Below, one piece after another: positions 36,441-45,972 of a DNA stretch of 64,000 nt; within the stretch, counting starts at the first letter, position 1, and every line of letters begins with the position of its first letter. Origin of the DNA: Hellea sp. (GTDB lineage Bacteria > Pseudomonadota > Alphaproteobacteria > Caulobacterales > Maricaulaceae); NCBI GenBank assembly GCA_020629545.1, contig JAHDDC010000008.1, forward strand, positions 1 through 64,000, read 5' to 3'. The position numbers and the translations under genes are program-made. The notes under the pieces are model-generated. The model did no database searches. It saw nothing but the letters and a program-made list of their open reading frames with translations, and was not told where the DNA came from.

Positions 36441-37403
36441 CTATATCTTAAAATTAATCATGCGGTTCATGATCACATTTCCTATTACCATCCATCCAAT
36501 TATCCCCCAAAAAGCCTTAGTCATAATTGGACGGTCCGAAACGTCCCCATAAAAATCCGGCGCGACGAGTTGAATTACAAAGAACAGACAAATCGGGGCA
36601 GCATTGAGAATGAGTGCGGACGCACGGCCCTCCGAAGAAGCCGCTTTAACCTTAAGGCGCATCCTTTGTCGTGAACGGATTGTATCGGCGTTGGACTCTA
36701 GAAGTTCAGCCAGATTACCACCTGTTTTTTCCTGTAGACGAATCATCGCAGCAAATAGGTCAAAATCATCTTGTCCGACACGGTCCGCCATTCGTTGCAC
36801 AGCCGTGCTTACCGTTCCGCCAAAACTGACTTCATCACTAGCCATAGCAAACTCTGACCCAATCGGATCAGCCATCTCTTTTCCGACTAATGCTAATGCG
36901 ACTGGTACCGGATGCCCGGCTTTTAAAGACCGAATGATGACATCCAGTGCGTCCGGTAATTGTCGTGTTGCTTTACTTCTTCTGCGGTTCCTTAGAATAA
37001 CAACCACAAGAATGGGTAGTAGAACACCGACCACACAAAATAGGCTCGCATATAAGACAGAATTCTGTAGCAAATAGGCGATAATAGATACGGCTAGGCC
37101 TGAAAGAGCCATTACGCCGTATATACCATAGGATCCAAGCGGTAGACCTGATTGTAAGACTATCTTTCCGATCTGATAGTTTATACTTTGCAGGCGACCA
37201 TCGCGATTAAGTCCTCGATCATGGCGCATTAACGCCAGCAGAGATTCCGGCGTCTCCCCGGCTTTTTGTTTTTTATCATGCTTGTTGGCGTGGGCGTGAC
37301 GTTTTCTATATTCCAGACCTGCGCCAAGCAGGGCTTGCAAAGCTAGGAAAGCCGAGCAAAAGATCAAAAAATAAAGAACTATGGATTGGGACGCGCTCGA
37401 CAT
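36441..37403 (-). CDS. tadB: Tad pilus inner-membrane platform protein TadB
   Basis: 320 residues with N-terminal and central membrane helices (about 8-28 and 85-135), a T2SSF domain (about 155-285; LPDALDVIIRSLKAGHPVPVAL) and a C-terminal helix. A Lys/His-rich segment (about 33-47) lies just after the first helix. TadB and TadC together replace the single GspF of type II systems. Starts 5 bases after cpaF on the same strand. Confidence 0.9.
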   Translation of the reverse strand: MSSASQSIVLYFLIFCSAFLALQALLGAGLEYRKRHAHANKHDKKQKAGETPESLLALMRHDRGLNRDGRLQSINYQIGKIVLQSGLPLGSYGIYGVMALSGLAVSIIAYLLQNSVLYASLFCVVGVLLPILVVVILRNRRRSKATRQLPDALDVIIRSLKAGHPVPVALALVGKEMADPIGSEFAMASDEVSFGGTVSTAVQRMADRVGQDDFDLFAAMIRLQEKTGGNLAELLESNADTIRSRQRMRLKVKAASSEGRASALILNAAPICLFFVIQLVAPDFYGDVSDRPIMTKAFWGIIGWMVIGNVIMNRMINFKI

Positions 37404-37408
37404 GTCAT

Positions 37409-38911
37409 TTACACGCGCTCTTGAATAGATTGCTCATAAACTCGCCCAACAGGAAGAACCTTGGGTTCAAATAGACCATCCGGGAGATTGATACTCTTCG
37501 TGATAATTTCACCCAAACATTTCGGCCGAATGCCCGTTGCGCGAAATTCACCGATAACCTCGTGTTCAGGTCCAGTTCCGGTTCGCGTATAATTGAAGAT
37601 TTCCTGCATTTGGATTATCGCACCCTCCATCCCGGTTATCTCGGAAACAGATGTTATCTTCCGCTGTCCATCCGAAAGACGCACAGCCTGAACAATAAGA
37701 CCAACAGCGCTGGCTATTTGTCCGGCAACAGCTTCGGGTGTGATTTTCATGTCGCCCATTGCGACCATCTGCTCAAGCCGCGTAATCGCGTCTCTTGGCG
37801 TATTGGCATGAAGTGTCGCCATTGACCCTTCGTGACCCGTATTCATGGCCTGGAGCATATCGAAAGCTTCTTCGCCGCGAACCTCACCTAATATAACACG
37901 GTCCGGCCGCATACGAAGCGCATTCTTAACCAGTTCTCGCTGCCGGATTTCGCCCTTGCCTTCAATATTCGGCGGACGCGTTTCCATTCTCGCAACATGG
38001 GGTTGTTGCAGCTGAAGCTCAGCCGCATCTTCAATTGTGATCAAACGTTCTTTGTGACTAATCGATTGTGACAATGCATTGAGCAATGTAGTTTTTCCGG
38101 ACCCGGTGCCGCCTGAAATTAGAATTGTAACTTTAGCTTTGCATGCAGCCCATAAAAACTGGGCAACAACATCAGGAACAGCCCCGAATTCGACCAGTTT
38201 ATCAAGCGTAAAAGGTTTCTTAGAGAACTTTCGAATTGAGACCAATGGACCGTCAACAGCAATCGGTGCAACAGCAACATTCACACGACTACCATCTAAC
38301 AAACGGGCATCCGTCATGGGTTGACTTTCATCAACGCGTCTACCGACCGTGGCTACAATTCTATTGATTATCCGAAGAAGGTGTGGCTCATCGGCAAACT
38401 TTACACCGCTGAGTTCGAGTTCTCCTCCGCGTTCAACATAAACTTGCTTGTGAGTATTGATTAAAATGTCGGAAACCGAGTCGTCTTTAAGTAACTCCTC
38501 GAGAGGCCCAAGACCGACCATTTCGTCGATAACTCCGTGAACGAGATCGTCAAATTGCTGTCTGTTCAGTTTGAGATCTTCTTTGCTGGCAAGATCACGA
38601 ACAACGACGCTAACGCGTCTTGTCATTTCCCGTTCGTCAAGACCATCAAGTTGGGTAAGATCTATTTCGTCTAACAACTTCCCGTGAAGATAGATCTTTG
38701 TTTCAAGCGCCTTGGCTTTTTCCTTTTCACTACGAGGCGTCTTCATTTTTCGCCGGTCAACTCTGGCAGGTTTCGTTTCAGTGCTGTCTACAGCTTCGAT
38801 CAAATCTTCTGGACCTTTTCCAACAGTCTTTTCTATCGGAATAGATTGTTGTTCAGACACATAGCGCGGTGTTTCAGACTTAATTATTTTAGAAAAGCGT
38901 CCCATCCGCAA
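37409..38911 (-). CDS. cpaF: Tad pilus assembly ATPase CpaF/TadA
   Basis: 500 residues. An N-terminal basic linker of about 110 residues precedes the VirB11-like ATPase: Walker [10 protein letters not shown] (267-275), the Asp box [10 protein letters not shown], Walker B-like [13 protein letters not shown] and His-box [14 protein letters not shown]. These distinguish CpaF from GspE: there is no Cys zinc motif. It powers assembly, and probably retraction, of Flp pili. Followed at 5 bases by tadB. Confidence 0.95.
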   Translation of the reverse strand: MRMGRFSKIIKSETPRYVSEQQSIPIEKTVGKGPEDLIEAVDSTETKPARVDRRKMKTPRSEKEKAKALETKIYLHGKLLDEIDLTQLDGLDEREMTRRVSVVVRDLASKEDLKLNRQQFDDLVHGVIDEMVGLGPLEELLKDDSVSDILINTHKQVYVERGGELELSGVKFADEPHLLRIINRIVATVGRRVDESQPMTDARLLDGSRVNVAVAPIAVDGPLVSIRKFSKKPFTLDKLVEFGAVPDVVAQFLWAACKAKVTILISGGTGSGKTTLLNALSQSISHKERLITIEDAAELQLQQPHVARMETRPPNIEGKGEIRQRELVKNALRMRPDRVILGEVRGEEAFDMLQAMNTGHEGSMATLHANTPRDAITRLEQMVAMGDMKITPEAVAGQIASAVGLIVQAVRLSDGQRKITSVSEITGMEGAIIQMQEIFNYTRTGTGPEHEVIGEFRATGIRPKCLGEIITKSINLPDGLFEPKVLPVGRVYEQSIQERV

Positions 38912-38963
38912 AGCCTATTATATTATTGTGTCAAACCGGTTGAAAAACAGGGTTAATATGAAT

Positions 38964-39827
38964 TTAAAAAGCGCTCGCTTCACGCTCTCGTCGAGCCAAA
39001 GCAACTGACGTCCACTCGGAGAAAAGTTCGTTCGCATCTCGCACAAATCGCGTTTCTTTGGAGGCAGCACCGATTGGCATACCCCTATTAATTGCCTCAC
39101 GTATGCTGTCCAAATTTGCCGGAAACGTCGGTAAATAAGATACGCCCAGAGCCCGCTCCGCATCGGAAAGTTTCAGGCTGTTTCGAAAGGAACGTCTTTC
39201 GACTTTGTTGAGGATGAATTCTATGTCTGCTAACTCATCAATGGCCTTTAATAGCGCCTGACGTTTTTGACTGGCGAGATGAAGGCCAGGCACAGTCAGC
39301 TCAGTTATCATTGCAACTTTGTCAGCTGCGCCTATTGCGGCATGCGTCCAAGGCATCCATATACGCGGTACATCCAAGACTATATTGTTAAAGTTCTGGC
39401 TGACTAAATCTAAAAACGTGAGAACAGTTTCCGGCCTCGCCGCGTCATTACCTCCAAGACAATTTGGCAATGACATGACATAAAATCCGAAAGCTGTTTC
39501 AGAAACGACCCGCTCCATAAACGCGTTATCGATAACCGAGGGATCTTGTTTAAATTCTTCCAGCGTTACCTTGGGCCGCGCATCCAAATACTGAGAAATA
39601 GAACAGTTTTCAAAATCTAAAGACAATAATAAGGTCTTTTGTTTGGAAGCATGTTTTACATTAGCGAGAAAGTAAGCGAGCTGGATCGCCGTCGTCGTTA
39701 CACCGACTCCGCCTGTCGCGCCGAGAATAGCATAGATCAGGGCATCGACGTTGAAATCGTCATACCCTGTTTGGGGTATGACAAGATCATCATGCAACAT
39801 ATGGATGTTTTCAGCGATTTGACCCAT
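38964..39827 (-). CDS. cpaE: CpaE/TadZ-like ParA-type ATPase, short form
   Basis: 287 residues. The Rossmann-type ATPase core starts at about residue 30 with GATGGVGVTTT (36-46); in ordinary ParA/MinD proteins this is KGGVGKTT, and here the Walker lysine position is Val43. LSLDFENCSISQYLDARP is the switch region. The N-terminal receiver-like domain found in most CpaE proteins is missing, leaving only about 28 residues. CpaE/TadZ localises the pilus machine, often to a cell pole. The altered P-loop, also known from atypical TadZ proteins, suggests weak or no ATP hydrolysis. Confidence 0.88.
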   Translation of the reverse strand: MGQIAENIHMLHDDLVIPQTGYDDFNVDALIYAILGATGGVGVTTTAIQLAYFLANVKHASKQKTLLLSLDFENCSISQYLDARPKVTLEEFKQDPSVIDNAFMERVVSETAFGFYVMSLPNCLGGNDAARPETVLTFLDLVSQNFNNIVLDVPRIWMPWTHAAIGAADKVAMITELTVPGLHLASQKRQALLKAIDELADIEFILNKVERRSFRNSLKLSDAERALGVSYLPTFPANLDSIREAINRGMPIGAASKETRFVRDANELFSEWTSVALARREREASAF

Positions 39828-40438
39828 TAGTTCATATCCTCCCCAATAGACGCGGCTCGGGCGCTCATCGTCTTCGATCCAAGTGCCGACGAGATCAAAT
39901 CCAAAAACAGATAATCTTTTTCAATACCTTGAATTTCGACAGTCACTAAAGGCATGAGGTCAGGAGGTGACCCCGCACGACCCAACCCGGAATTTTCATA
40001 AGTGACAGTCATGTTTTCAACTGTCACATTATCGAATATATCGCATAGTCCTCGACGCTCATCGCTTGTTGCGCCGCACGTCCCATCTTCGTCTCGGCCG
40101 TAAAATATTTTGTTAAACGCAGATTGATCAAAACCGCCTCGATTACATGACGACGTCTTCCCAGAACAAACAATTTTATAGTCTGACATGGGGTCCCCTG
40201 GATTGGCGCCGCCCTCCATTCCAGTCATGGTAGTTAGCTCTGTCGCAACAGGGGCGCTGGTGATAGCAATGCGGGCACCATGTTTAGCGGCATGTTGCAT
40301 CGTATTTGATTGCCAATAGCTAAAGGTAAGCTCAAGGCCGCCGCCCACCAGGATTATAAAAGTGCCAATCAATAAGCTCGCAGATACTGATACAGATCCT
40401 TTATTATCGCTTGTTAAGTTCTTAATCGCAGAAATCAT
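39827..40438 (-). CDS. TadE-like pseudopilin of the Tad locus (copy 1)
   Basis: 203 residues. The N-terminus has the TadE pattern, a charged start followed by GSVSVSASLLIGTFIILVGG and a Trp/Tyr at the helix end. The periplasmic part contains two likely disulfide pairs (Cys residues in IVCSGKTSSCNRGG and DGTCGATSDERRGLC). TadE-type minor pilins are processed by the prepilin peptidase and modulate Flp pilus assembly. It overlaps its upstream neighbour by 4 bases and cpaE by one. Distinguishing TadE from TadF or TadG is not certain. Confidence 0.78.
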   Translation of the reverse strand: MISAIKNLTSDNKGSVSVSASLLIGTFIILVGGGLELTFSYWQSNTMQHAAKHGARIAITSAPVATELTTMTGMEGGANPGDPMSDYKIVCSGKTSSCNRGGFDQSAFNKIFYGRDEDGTCGATSDERRGLCDIFDNVTVENMTVTYENSGLGRAGSPPDLMPLVTVEIQGIEKDYLFLDLISSALGSKTMSARAASIGEDMN

Positions 40439-40905
40439 AACCCGCCCCCCACAAGGCGGTCTTCACTTTTTGCAGAAATGGTCGCGCCTTCAGGAAAGAT
40501 GGAGGATATAATACCAAAACCCTGGAGAGAAATTTCAGAGCTGACCTGAATGGTCGTCACAGCACTATCCCCGCGATACTCGCCGCTTTGGTTACTGGTT
40601 GTCATGTAATTTATACTGATATCAGCCGCAGTCCAATTAGGAAAAAGTGGTTCCCCTATACCGTCTAGATTTCCGGTCAATGCAAGGCGTTTCGCCTGTA
40701 CTTCTTTACCTCTGGGATCGTCAGATTTGGATAAATATGTCGTTGCCATCACCAAGCGGCTTTCAAGCTTGTGATTCTGCAACAGCAGATTCGAAATATC
40801 GAGTCCACCCAAAACAAGTGTCACAAGAAAAGGTAGTATGAGCGCGGCCTCGACGACGAGACCCCCTTCTTTATTCTCAAAATATGCAATCGTCTTCTGC
40901 GTCAT
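40435..40905 (-). CDS. TadE-like pseudopilin of the Tad locus (copy 2)
   Basis: 156 residues. The start EGGLVVEAALILPFLVTLV with the Glu-Ala-Ala motif is the classic TadE domain. The rest is a small beta-rich domain with no cysteines. It overlaps both neighbours (40435-40438 and one base at 40905), so the three TadE/G-type proteins are translationally coupled. Probably a minor pilin subunit or assembly cofactor for the Flp pilus. Confidence 0.82.
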   Translation of the reverse strand: MTQKTIAYFENKEGGLVVEAALILPFLVTLVLGGLDISNLLLQNHKLESRLVMATTYLSKSDDPRGKEVQAKRLALTGNLDGIGEPLFPNWTAADISINYMTTSNQSGEYRGDSAVTTIQVSSEISLQGFGIISSIFPEGATISAKSEDRLVGGGL

Positions 40906-42380
40906 TATCGCGTAACGCTCACTCGGTCGCGCGCAACAGAATCCTGCCCAGTGACGATAGGGCCAACGATTTCACCCCAAATGGTACTTTCATTTGACTG
41001 GCCCATAGGCTCTGTAACAAATACTTTTGCAAACGTCTCAACAGGCAAACTTTTTTGAGCACCATTCATTCCGTACTCAGCTTCGAGTGCATTACAATTT
41101 AAAACCGCTGCGTAGATTATTCTCCGATCAATGTCCGCTGAATTTGCCCCGCTAGCGTGACACTGAGGTGTACCTTCTTCTGGCGTTGAGCTTGTTCCAT
41201 ATGAAACCGCACCCGGAATCGATCCACTGTCAATTTCCCATCTATAGACTTGGTAACGAGATGGGGGCGAACCAGGTGAATGCGTCCGGGCTGTATAATT
41301 AATCGTATAGGTCGTTCCGGCAATGTTTACAGTTTGGGCCGCATTGTGATTGACCTCCATGTATGAAACAAAGTCCCAATCGCCATTACCTTGGCGTCCA
41401 TTCATATAGGGGCAGTTGCCGGTTTCAAAACAAGCATCGCGCGGAAGGCCCATGGCATTTTCGTCCGGGGAAGCGCTACAAGCAGAACCGGAATAACCCT
41501 TGGTAACATTCGCGGCGGGCGCATAATTTGGATCAGTAGACACTTTCTTGAATTTTCCGTCAAACATATCGAAACGCGTATTCATGGCCTTACTGAGTGA
41601 GGCGATATTCCCGGTCTCCAAATTCACACCGCCTTTGCCAAAGCAGATTGGGGGCTTGTTAAATGCAATCGCGTCTTCGATTTTAGATTTGTCACCGTTT
41701 CCGAAGGGATCAAGGAAACCGAAATTACCCGGACCGAATGGATCTTGCTGCCGACGCGGCGTTTTAAATTCAATTAGACGTCGCTGAAATTCCAATGTTT
41801 CCATCGCAGCGTAAATGCTGTTTGCGCTATCCTCATAGGGATTGCAAACAAATATAGGGGCGCCGCCGCAAATCCCGTTCTCCGTGCCCGCGATCGAACG
41901 CGCATCCAAAGTCACTTTGGTTATTGAGCTTGCGAGCGCGCGTGAAAATATAGCTTTTACTGTAACAGGAACCACTTCGACTTCAATATATGCAGCCTTG
42001 TATGGATCCGTAGTCATATAATCGGGACCCGGGATTTCATAGTCATTATTGGGGAGATCATGCAAAAATCGAATATTCTGGGCGATGACTTCCGCTCCTC
42101 CATCCTCGCCGAATTTTTGTGAGTTTTCAACGAGATTTGCGACAGCCCGTTGTGCTCGCTCTATTGCGTCGCTACGTTGGTCAAGTTCCGCTGCGCCGGC
42201 GCGTGCAAAGGCGTCTGCTGCTATTTGTAACTCCTGTTCGAGATTATACATTCGAGAAACGTCAACTGACAACGCCAGACTGCCGACGAGAGCGGGTAAT
42301 AGCAAAGCTACCCAGACCGCGATAGCGCCCTGGGTGTCGTGGCATATGCGCCGTAAATATAACGTAGCTCTATTGATCAT
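40905..42380 (-). CDS. tadG: TadG-like pilus assembly protein
   Basis: 491 residues. The N-terminus GAIAVWVALLLPALVGSLAL followed by SVDVSRMYN is the TadG/TadF signature (Flp-pilus-associated helix then a VDxxR/G motif). The large extracytoplasmic domain has many cysteines (e.g. NGICGGAPIFVC, ICFG, SACSASP, DACFETGNC) and lacks the von Willebrand factor A domain of some TadG proteins. Probably a structural or anchoring component of the pilus. Overlaps the small lipoprotein gene by 4 bases. Confidence 0.82.
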   Translation of the reverse strand: MINRATLYLRRICHDTQGAIAVWVALLLPALVGSLALSVDVSRMYNLEQELQIAADAFARAGAAELDQRSDAIERAQRAVANLVENSQKFGEDGGAEVIAQNIRFLHDLPNNDYEIPGPDYMTTDPYKAAYIEVEVVPVTVKAIFSRALASSITKVTLDARSIAGTENGICGGAPIFVCNPYEDSANSIYAAMETLEFQRRLIEFKTPRRQQDPFGPGNFGFLDPFGNGDKSKIEDAIAFNKPPICFGKGGVNLETGNIASLSKAMNTRFDMFDGKFKKVSTDPNYAPAANVTKGYSGSACSASPDENAMGLPRDACFETGNCPYMNGRQGNGDWDFVSYMEVNHNAAQTVNIAGTTYTINYTARTHSPGSPPSRYQVYRWEIDSGSIPGAVSYGTSSTPEEGTPQCHASGANSADIDRRIIYAAVLNCNALEAEYGMNGAQKSLPVETFAKVFVTEPMGQSNESTIWGEIVGPIVTGQDSVARDRVSVTR

Positions 42381-42637
42381 TTCTCTTCATTAGTCGTATT
42401 GAGATCACGGGGTTTTTCGACTTCATCAGCTCTATATCGAAGACGCGCCTTGGCCATTCGCTCTTGATTGGGTTTGATATAAGTATTTTGTTTTTGATCT
42501 GGACTTGGGGCAACGGTTTGGGCCGCAATATTTTGTTTAACCGACGATCCGAATGGCGCTGACGGCTTTTCCATTGTCGTACAGCTGGACGCCATAAACC
42601 CACACAAAATCAAAACTGAAGAATAATATTTTTTCAT
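42377..42637 (-). CDS. Small lipoprotein in the CpaD position of the Tad operon
   Basis: 86 residues from ATG 42637 (AGG seven bases upstream). Signal with lipobox MASSC, then a Pro/Gln/Lys-rich low-complexity chain ending in a charged tail. It sits between cpaC and tadG, where many Tad loci carry the roughly 220-residue lipoprotein CpaD, but it is far too short and shows no CpaD core. It may be a reduced CpaD replacement or an unrelated secretin partner. A longer in-frame start at 42712 would overlap the end of cpaC. Confidence 0.68.
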   Translation of the reverse strand: MKKYYSSVLILCGFMASSCTTMEKPSAPFGSSVKQNIAAQTVAPSPDQKQNTYIKPNQERMAKARLRYRADEVEKPRDLNTTNEEK

Positions 42638-42644
42638 TGTGAAC

Positions 42645-43970
42645 CTATTGAATTGTGTGGCCGTATTTCCCCGCAAGGCCCTCAGATTGAGATACTTTGT
42701 CGAGTTTTCCATTTAAAAACAGGTCAAGTTCTGTCGGAGCTCGGTGCGTATCCATGGGTGACGATAACTCCGAAATATCGGCGACAGGTTTGGCAAGGCG
42801 CGGCGTGACAATAATCACGAGCTCAGTCTCAAAATTTTTGTACCGGCTTGATCGGAAGAGACTTCCCAGCACGGGAACGTCTCCGAGCCAAGGCACCTGA
42901 ACTTTGCTAGTTGTACTATCGTTCTGAAGAAGCCCCGCAATTGCGAAACTCTGTCCGTTACGGAGCTCAACCGTAGTGTCGGCCCGGCGAACCCTCAAGG
43001 ATGGAATCTCAATACCGGCTATTCGAACAGCATTCGCTGTATCGATTTGGCTGACTTCAGGCTTGACTTCGAGATTGATTATACCGTCCCCCAAAACCGT
43101 CGGCGTGAATGAAAGACCAACTCCGAACTGGCGAAACTCAATCCCAATCTGACCGTCATCTGCTGAGACTGGGATTGGAAACTCTCCTCCAGCCAGGAAA
43201 CTGGCCGTATCACCTGACATGGAAACCAGATTGGGCTCAGCCAATGTTCGAATGACACCCTGTTCTTCTAGAGCCTGAATATTCGTATCAAGGGATACAT
43301 TGCCGGTGCCGCCTAATAATGTCCCGGCAAGTGATGGAAGATTGCCAGAGATCAAACCGCCCCCGGCACGGAAACCAAAATCGCCGGCCCGCTGGGTCAG
43401 TAGCCCCATGCCAAGCTCTTTAACTGCATCCCGGCTGGCCTCTACAAAGCGGACTTCGAGCATAACTTGATGGGAATCATTGACACTTAGAGCATTTGTG
43501 ACTTTTCCGGGTGCATAGGCTTCAGCAATTTTTTCAGCTTTCGATACAATGGACGGACTGGAGACTTCACCGGACAAATAGACACCGCCGCCCATGGGTC
43601 TGACCTCAACTTTTTCTCCAGGCAGGGTTTCAAACAAACTGCGTTTAAGTTCGGCTAAATCATATCCAACATTGACTGTTATAATATCAATAAGCTGTTT
43701 GTTTGTATCATAGAGCATGACATTAGTTTTGCCGCCCTTCTTTCCCATGACGTGGAAGGATTGATCTGTCAGAACAACCACGTCAGCGATTTCGGCATTG
43801 GCAACTCTGACTTCTTTGAAAGCTTTGTCGGTTCTCATCACAATAAGGTCATCTATCTTCACCGACGTTGCAGTCCGGCTGCCTGTAAGATCATCAATCC
43901 AGGACCTGGCACTGGCTGGGGTCGTCAAAATACCCAGAGCCAATGTTGTAAGGAGTAATTTGCGGATCAT
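42645..43970 (-). CDS. cpaC: Tad pilus secretin CpaC/RcpA
   Basis: 441 residues with a signal peptide (LLLTTLALGILTTPASA). An N-terminal pilus-secretin domain (about 30-105, IADVVVLTDQSFHVMGKKGG) and a BON-like segment precede the secretin barrel (about 230-400), ending with VPWLGDVPVLGSLFRS. It forms the outer-membrane pore for the Flp pilus. Overlaps cpaB by 4 bases. Same secretin end motif as GspD at 15470-17344, but with a different N-terminal architecture. Confidence 0.94.
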   Translation of the reverse strand: MIRKLLLTTLALGILTTPASARSWIDDLTGSRTATSVKIDDLIVMRTDKAFKEVRVANAEIADVVVLTDQSFHVMGKKGGKTNVMLYDTNKQLIDIITVNVGYDLAELKRSLFETLPGEKVEVRPMGGGVYLSGEVSSPSIVSKAEKIAEAYAPGKVTNALSVNDSHQVMLEVRFVEASRDAVKELGMGLLTQRAGDFGFRAGGGLISGNLPSLAGTLLGGTGNVSLDTNIQALEEQGVIRTLAEPNLVSMSGDTASFLAGGEFPIPVSADDGQIGIEFRQFGVGLSFTPTVLGDGIINLEVKPEVSQIDTANAVRIAGIEIPSLRVRRADTTVELRNGQSFAIAGLLQNDSTTSKVQVPWLGDVPVLGSLFRSSRYKNFETELVIIVTPRLAKPVADISELSSPMDTHRAPTELDLFLNGKLDKVSQSEGLAGKYGHTIQ

Positions 43971-44908
43971 AGCGTGCCTCCGGCAAGTGTCTCTGAAGCC
44001 CGTTTCGCACTATCTTCTTTAAGAACTTGGACCTGATCTTTGTCGTCTCCCCGGATAATCGTGACATTGGCCAGGTTCGAGTCCTTAGCTTTCACTGGAT
44101 TTTTCCGAACATAACGAGGTTTCACGGTGACAAATTTTTGTTGAGATTTTAAAATAGACTTTTGAGCGATTGTTTTGTTTTGCTCGATGATTGCATCGCC
44201 AGCTCGGCGCAAAGTCAGTGATAACTTGCCGGCATCCTGTGCCAGATGGAGTTTTTGAGCGTCCGTGTTCGTCACCTCAAGCGTTACGGTTTTTACAACG
44301 TTTGGCGTGTTCGTTTGATCATTTAGGTCCTGATCTATCCCTAAGACTTTTATGTTTTGAAGCAGAATGTCCGACTTCAGATCATTACCGTTTCGGCGGC
44401 TTTGATCGTCCCGAGTGTAGATGACATCGACAAAATCGCCCGGCATGACGAACCCGGCAACCCCGGCAACCTCATTTACCCGAACAGAAACAGCCCGCAT
44501 ACCCTCATTGATTAGCGCCGATAATGAACCTCGCGCTCCGGGCCCACTGATTTTGTAGGTTAAAACGGCTTCATTTCGGGCCATTCGCCTCAACACAATC
44601 GTCGCTTGGGATGGATCAACAAAAATACTGTTGATTGTCTCATAGGTTCCTTCTGGAACGGCGTCGATGGGGAATTCTGCAACTCTTAAAACATCCGGTG
44701 ATAATACATCACCAAAATTTAAATCGGAATTCAGTACAACAACCGGTACGACATCCGCCGGTGCGTTTACCATCAATGCGTCTTGCTGGGAATTTCGTTT
44801 TGAGTACTCGTCTCGAATAGCATCATTGATCCATCCACGAGCCAAGACCACGGCAAAAATTCCAAATGCGACTGACGCACCTAAAGTTATGATCGTCGAT
44901 TGTCTCAC
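43967..44908 (-). CDS. cpaB: Tad pilus assembly protein CpaB/RcpC
   Basis: 313 residues. One N-terminal membrane helix (IITLGASVAFGIFAVVLARGW), an SAF domain (about 48-120; VVVLNSDLNFGDVLSPDVLR) and the RcpC domain (INEGMRAVSVRVNEVAGVAGFVMPGDFVDVIYTR split over the 150-185 region). CpaB is a periplasmic stabiliser of the secretin channel. First gene of the Tad operon visible here: no flp pilin or cpaA gene precedes it. Confidence 0.93.
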   Translation of the reverse strand: MRQSTIITLGASVAFGIFAVVLARGWINDAIRDEYSKRNSQQDALMVNAPADVVPVVVLNSDLNFGDVLSPDVLRVAEFPIDAVPEGTYETINSIFVDPSQATIVLRRMARNEAVLTYKISGPGARGSLSALINEGMRAVSVRVNEVAGVAGFVMPGDFVDVIYTRDDQSRRNGNDLKSDILLQNIKVLGIDQDLNDQTNTPNVVKTVTLEVTNTDAQKLHLAQDAGKLSLTLRRAGDAIIEQNKTIAQKSILKSQQKFVTVKPRYVRKNPVKAKDSNLANVTIIRGDDKDQVQVLKEDSAKRASETLAGGTL

Positions 44909-45002
44909 GCTATCCCCGTTAGTTGATCACCCATATATCGAGTGTTGGAAAAGAATTAGAAGAAGACCTGAAATCTTTCGTGAAAAGACAAAGTTTAAAT
45001 TT

Positions 45003-45030
45003 TTGAAATTTTGTCAGTTAATGATATGTA
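45003..45030 (+). promoter_or_regulatory. Candidate promoter of the tandem mscS genes
   Basis: TTGAAA (45003-45008) and TATGTA (45025-45030) with a 16-base spacer lie 62 bases before the first mscS start in an AT-rich 183-base divergent gap. The Shine-Dalgarno of that gene is GGGGG, six bases before the ATG. Match is moderate. Confidence 0.35.
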
Positions 45031-45091
45031 AATAGGTATTGAAAATTGGGTGAATCAATTGCAGTAAACCCTCATCTACTAGGGGGTATTC

Positions 45092-45955
45092 ATGAATTTC
45101 GACGTTTCGCAGCTTGGGCCGCTAGCTATCCAGTATGGGTTACCTTTACTCGGAGCTTTAGTGGTATTCTGGATCGGACGGATCATTGCTGGTAAAGTAT
45201 ACAAAGGTTCAGAACGCATGTTTAATCGGGGTGCAAACTCTGATCCTACGCTCTCAAGGTTTTTTGCCAGCATTCTAAAATATCTTATTTTGGTTGCCGC
45301 AATTTTGGCTGCACTCACAGTCTTAGGCGTCGATACCTCATCTTTTGCAGCTATTGTCTTGGGCCTTGGCGCCGCTATGGCATTTGTCCTTCAAGGGTCG
45401 CTCTCAAATATTGCGGCCGGTGTAATGCTGATGATTTTTCGACCTTTCAAAATTGGAGACGAAATTAAGGCAGCCGACGCATCAGGTAAAGTTAAAGAAA
45501 TCGGTTTGACTGCCACGCGTTTAACGACAGTCGACAATAAGGAAGTGATTATTTCTAACGGTAAAATTTGGGGCGGGACTATAGAAAACAATTCTTCACT
45601 CGGTGATCGGCGGCTGGATATGGTATTCGGCATCGATTATAGCGCCGATATTGATACGGCAATCAAGGCGATTACAGACGCCGCAAGCGCGCATCCGCTC
45701 GTTGTCACCGAACCAGCACCTTGGGCAAAGGTGGTCAATCTGAACGACAGTTCGATAGATTTGGAACTCAGAGCCTGGTGCAAATCCAGTGATTACAAGG
45801 GCCTTAAGGTTAGCATCTCCCAACCCGTAAAAGTCGCACTAGACAAAGCCGGGATTGGAATTCCTTATCCCCATGAAACAAAAATCAAACAATCCGTTAA
45901 AAAATCAAAGGCGCGCGATAGGCTCGCTCGTCTACAATCCCTTCGCAACAGTTAA
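45092..45955 (+). CDS. MscS-family mechanosensitive channel (tandem copy 1)
   Basis: 287 residues. Three membrane helices (about 12-30, 58-80, 85-115); the pore-lining helix is GLGAAMAFVLQGSLSNIAAG followed by MIFRPFKIGD, the MscS signature with alternating Gly and Ala. The cytoplasmic vestibule domain contains TTVDNKEVIISNGKIWGGTI. Small-conductance channels of this type release solutes under hypo-osmotic shock. A closely similar gene follows after 17 bases, so the pair looks like a tandem duplication. Confidence 0.93.
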   Translation: MNFDVSQLGPLAIQYGLPLLGALVVFWIGRIIAGKVYKGSERMFNRGANSDPTLSRFFASILKYLILVAAILAALTVLGVDTSSFAAIVLGLGAAMAFVLQGSLSNIAAGVMLMIFRPFKIGDEIKAADASGKVKEIGLTATRLTTVDNKEVIISNGKIWGGTIENNSSLGDRRLDMVFGIDYSADIDTAIKAITDAASAHPLVVTEPAPWAKVVNLNDSSIDLELRAWCKSSDYKGLKVSISQPVKVALDKAGIGIPYPHETKIKQSVKKSKARDRLARLQSLRNS

Positions 45956-45972
45956 AGTATCAGGAGTTTATT

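Noticed and set aside
44909..45091. Missing flp pilin in the gap upstream of cpaB
   Set aside because: No frame of 50-70 codons with a prepilin site or hydrophobic helix is present on either strand.
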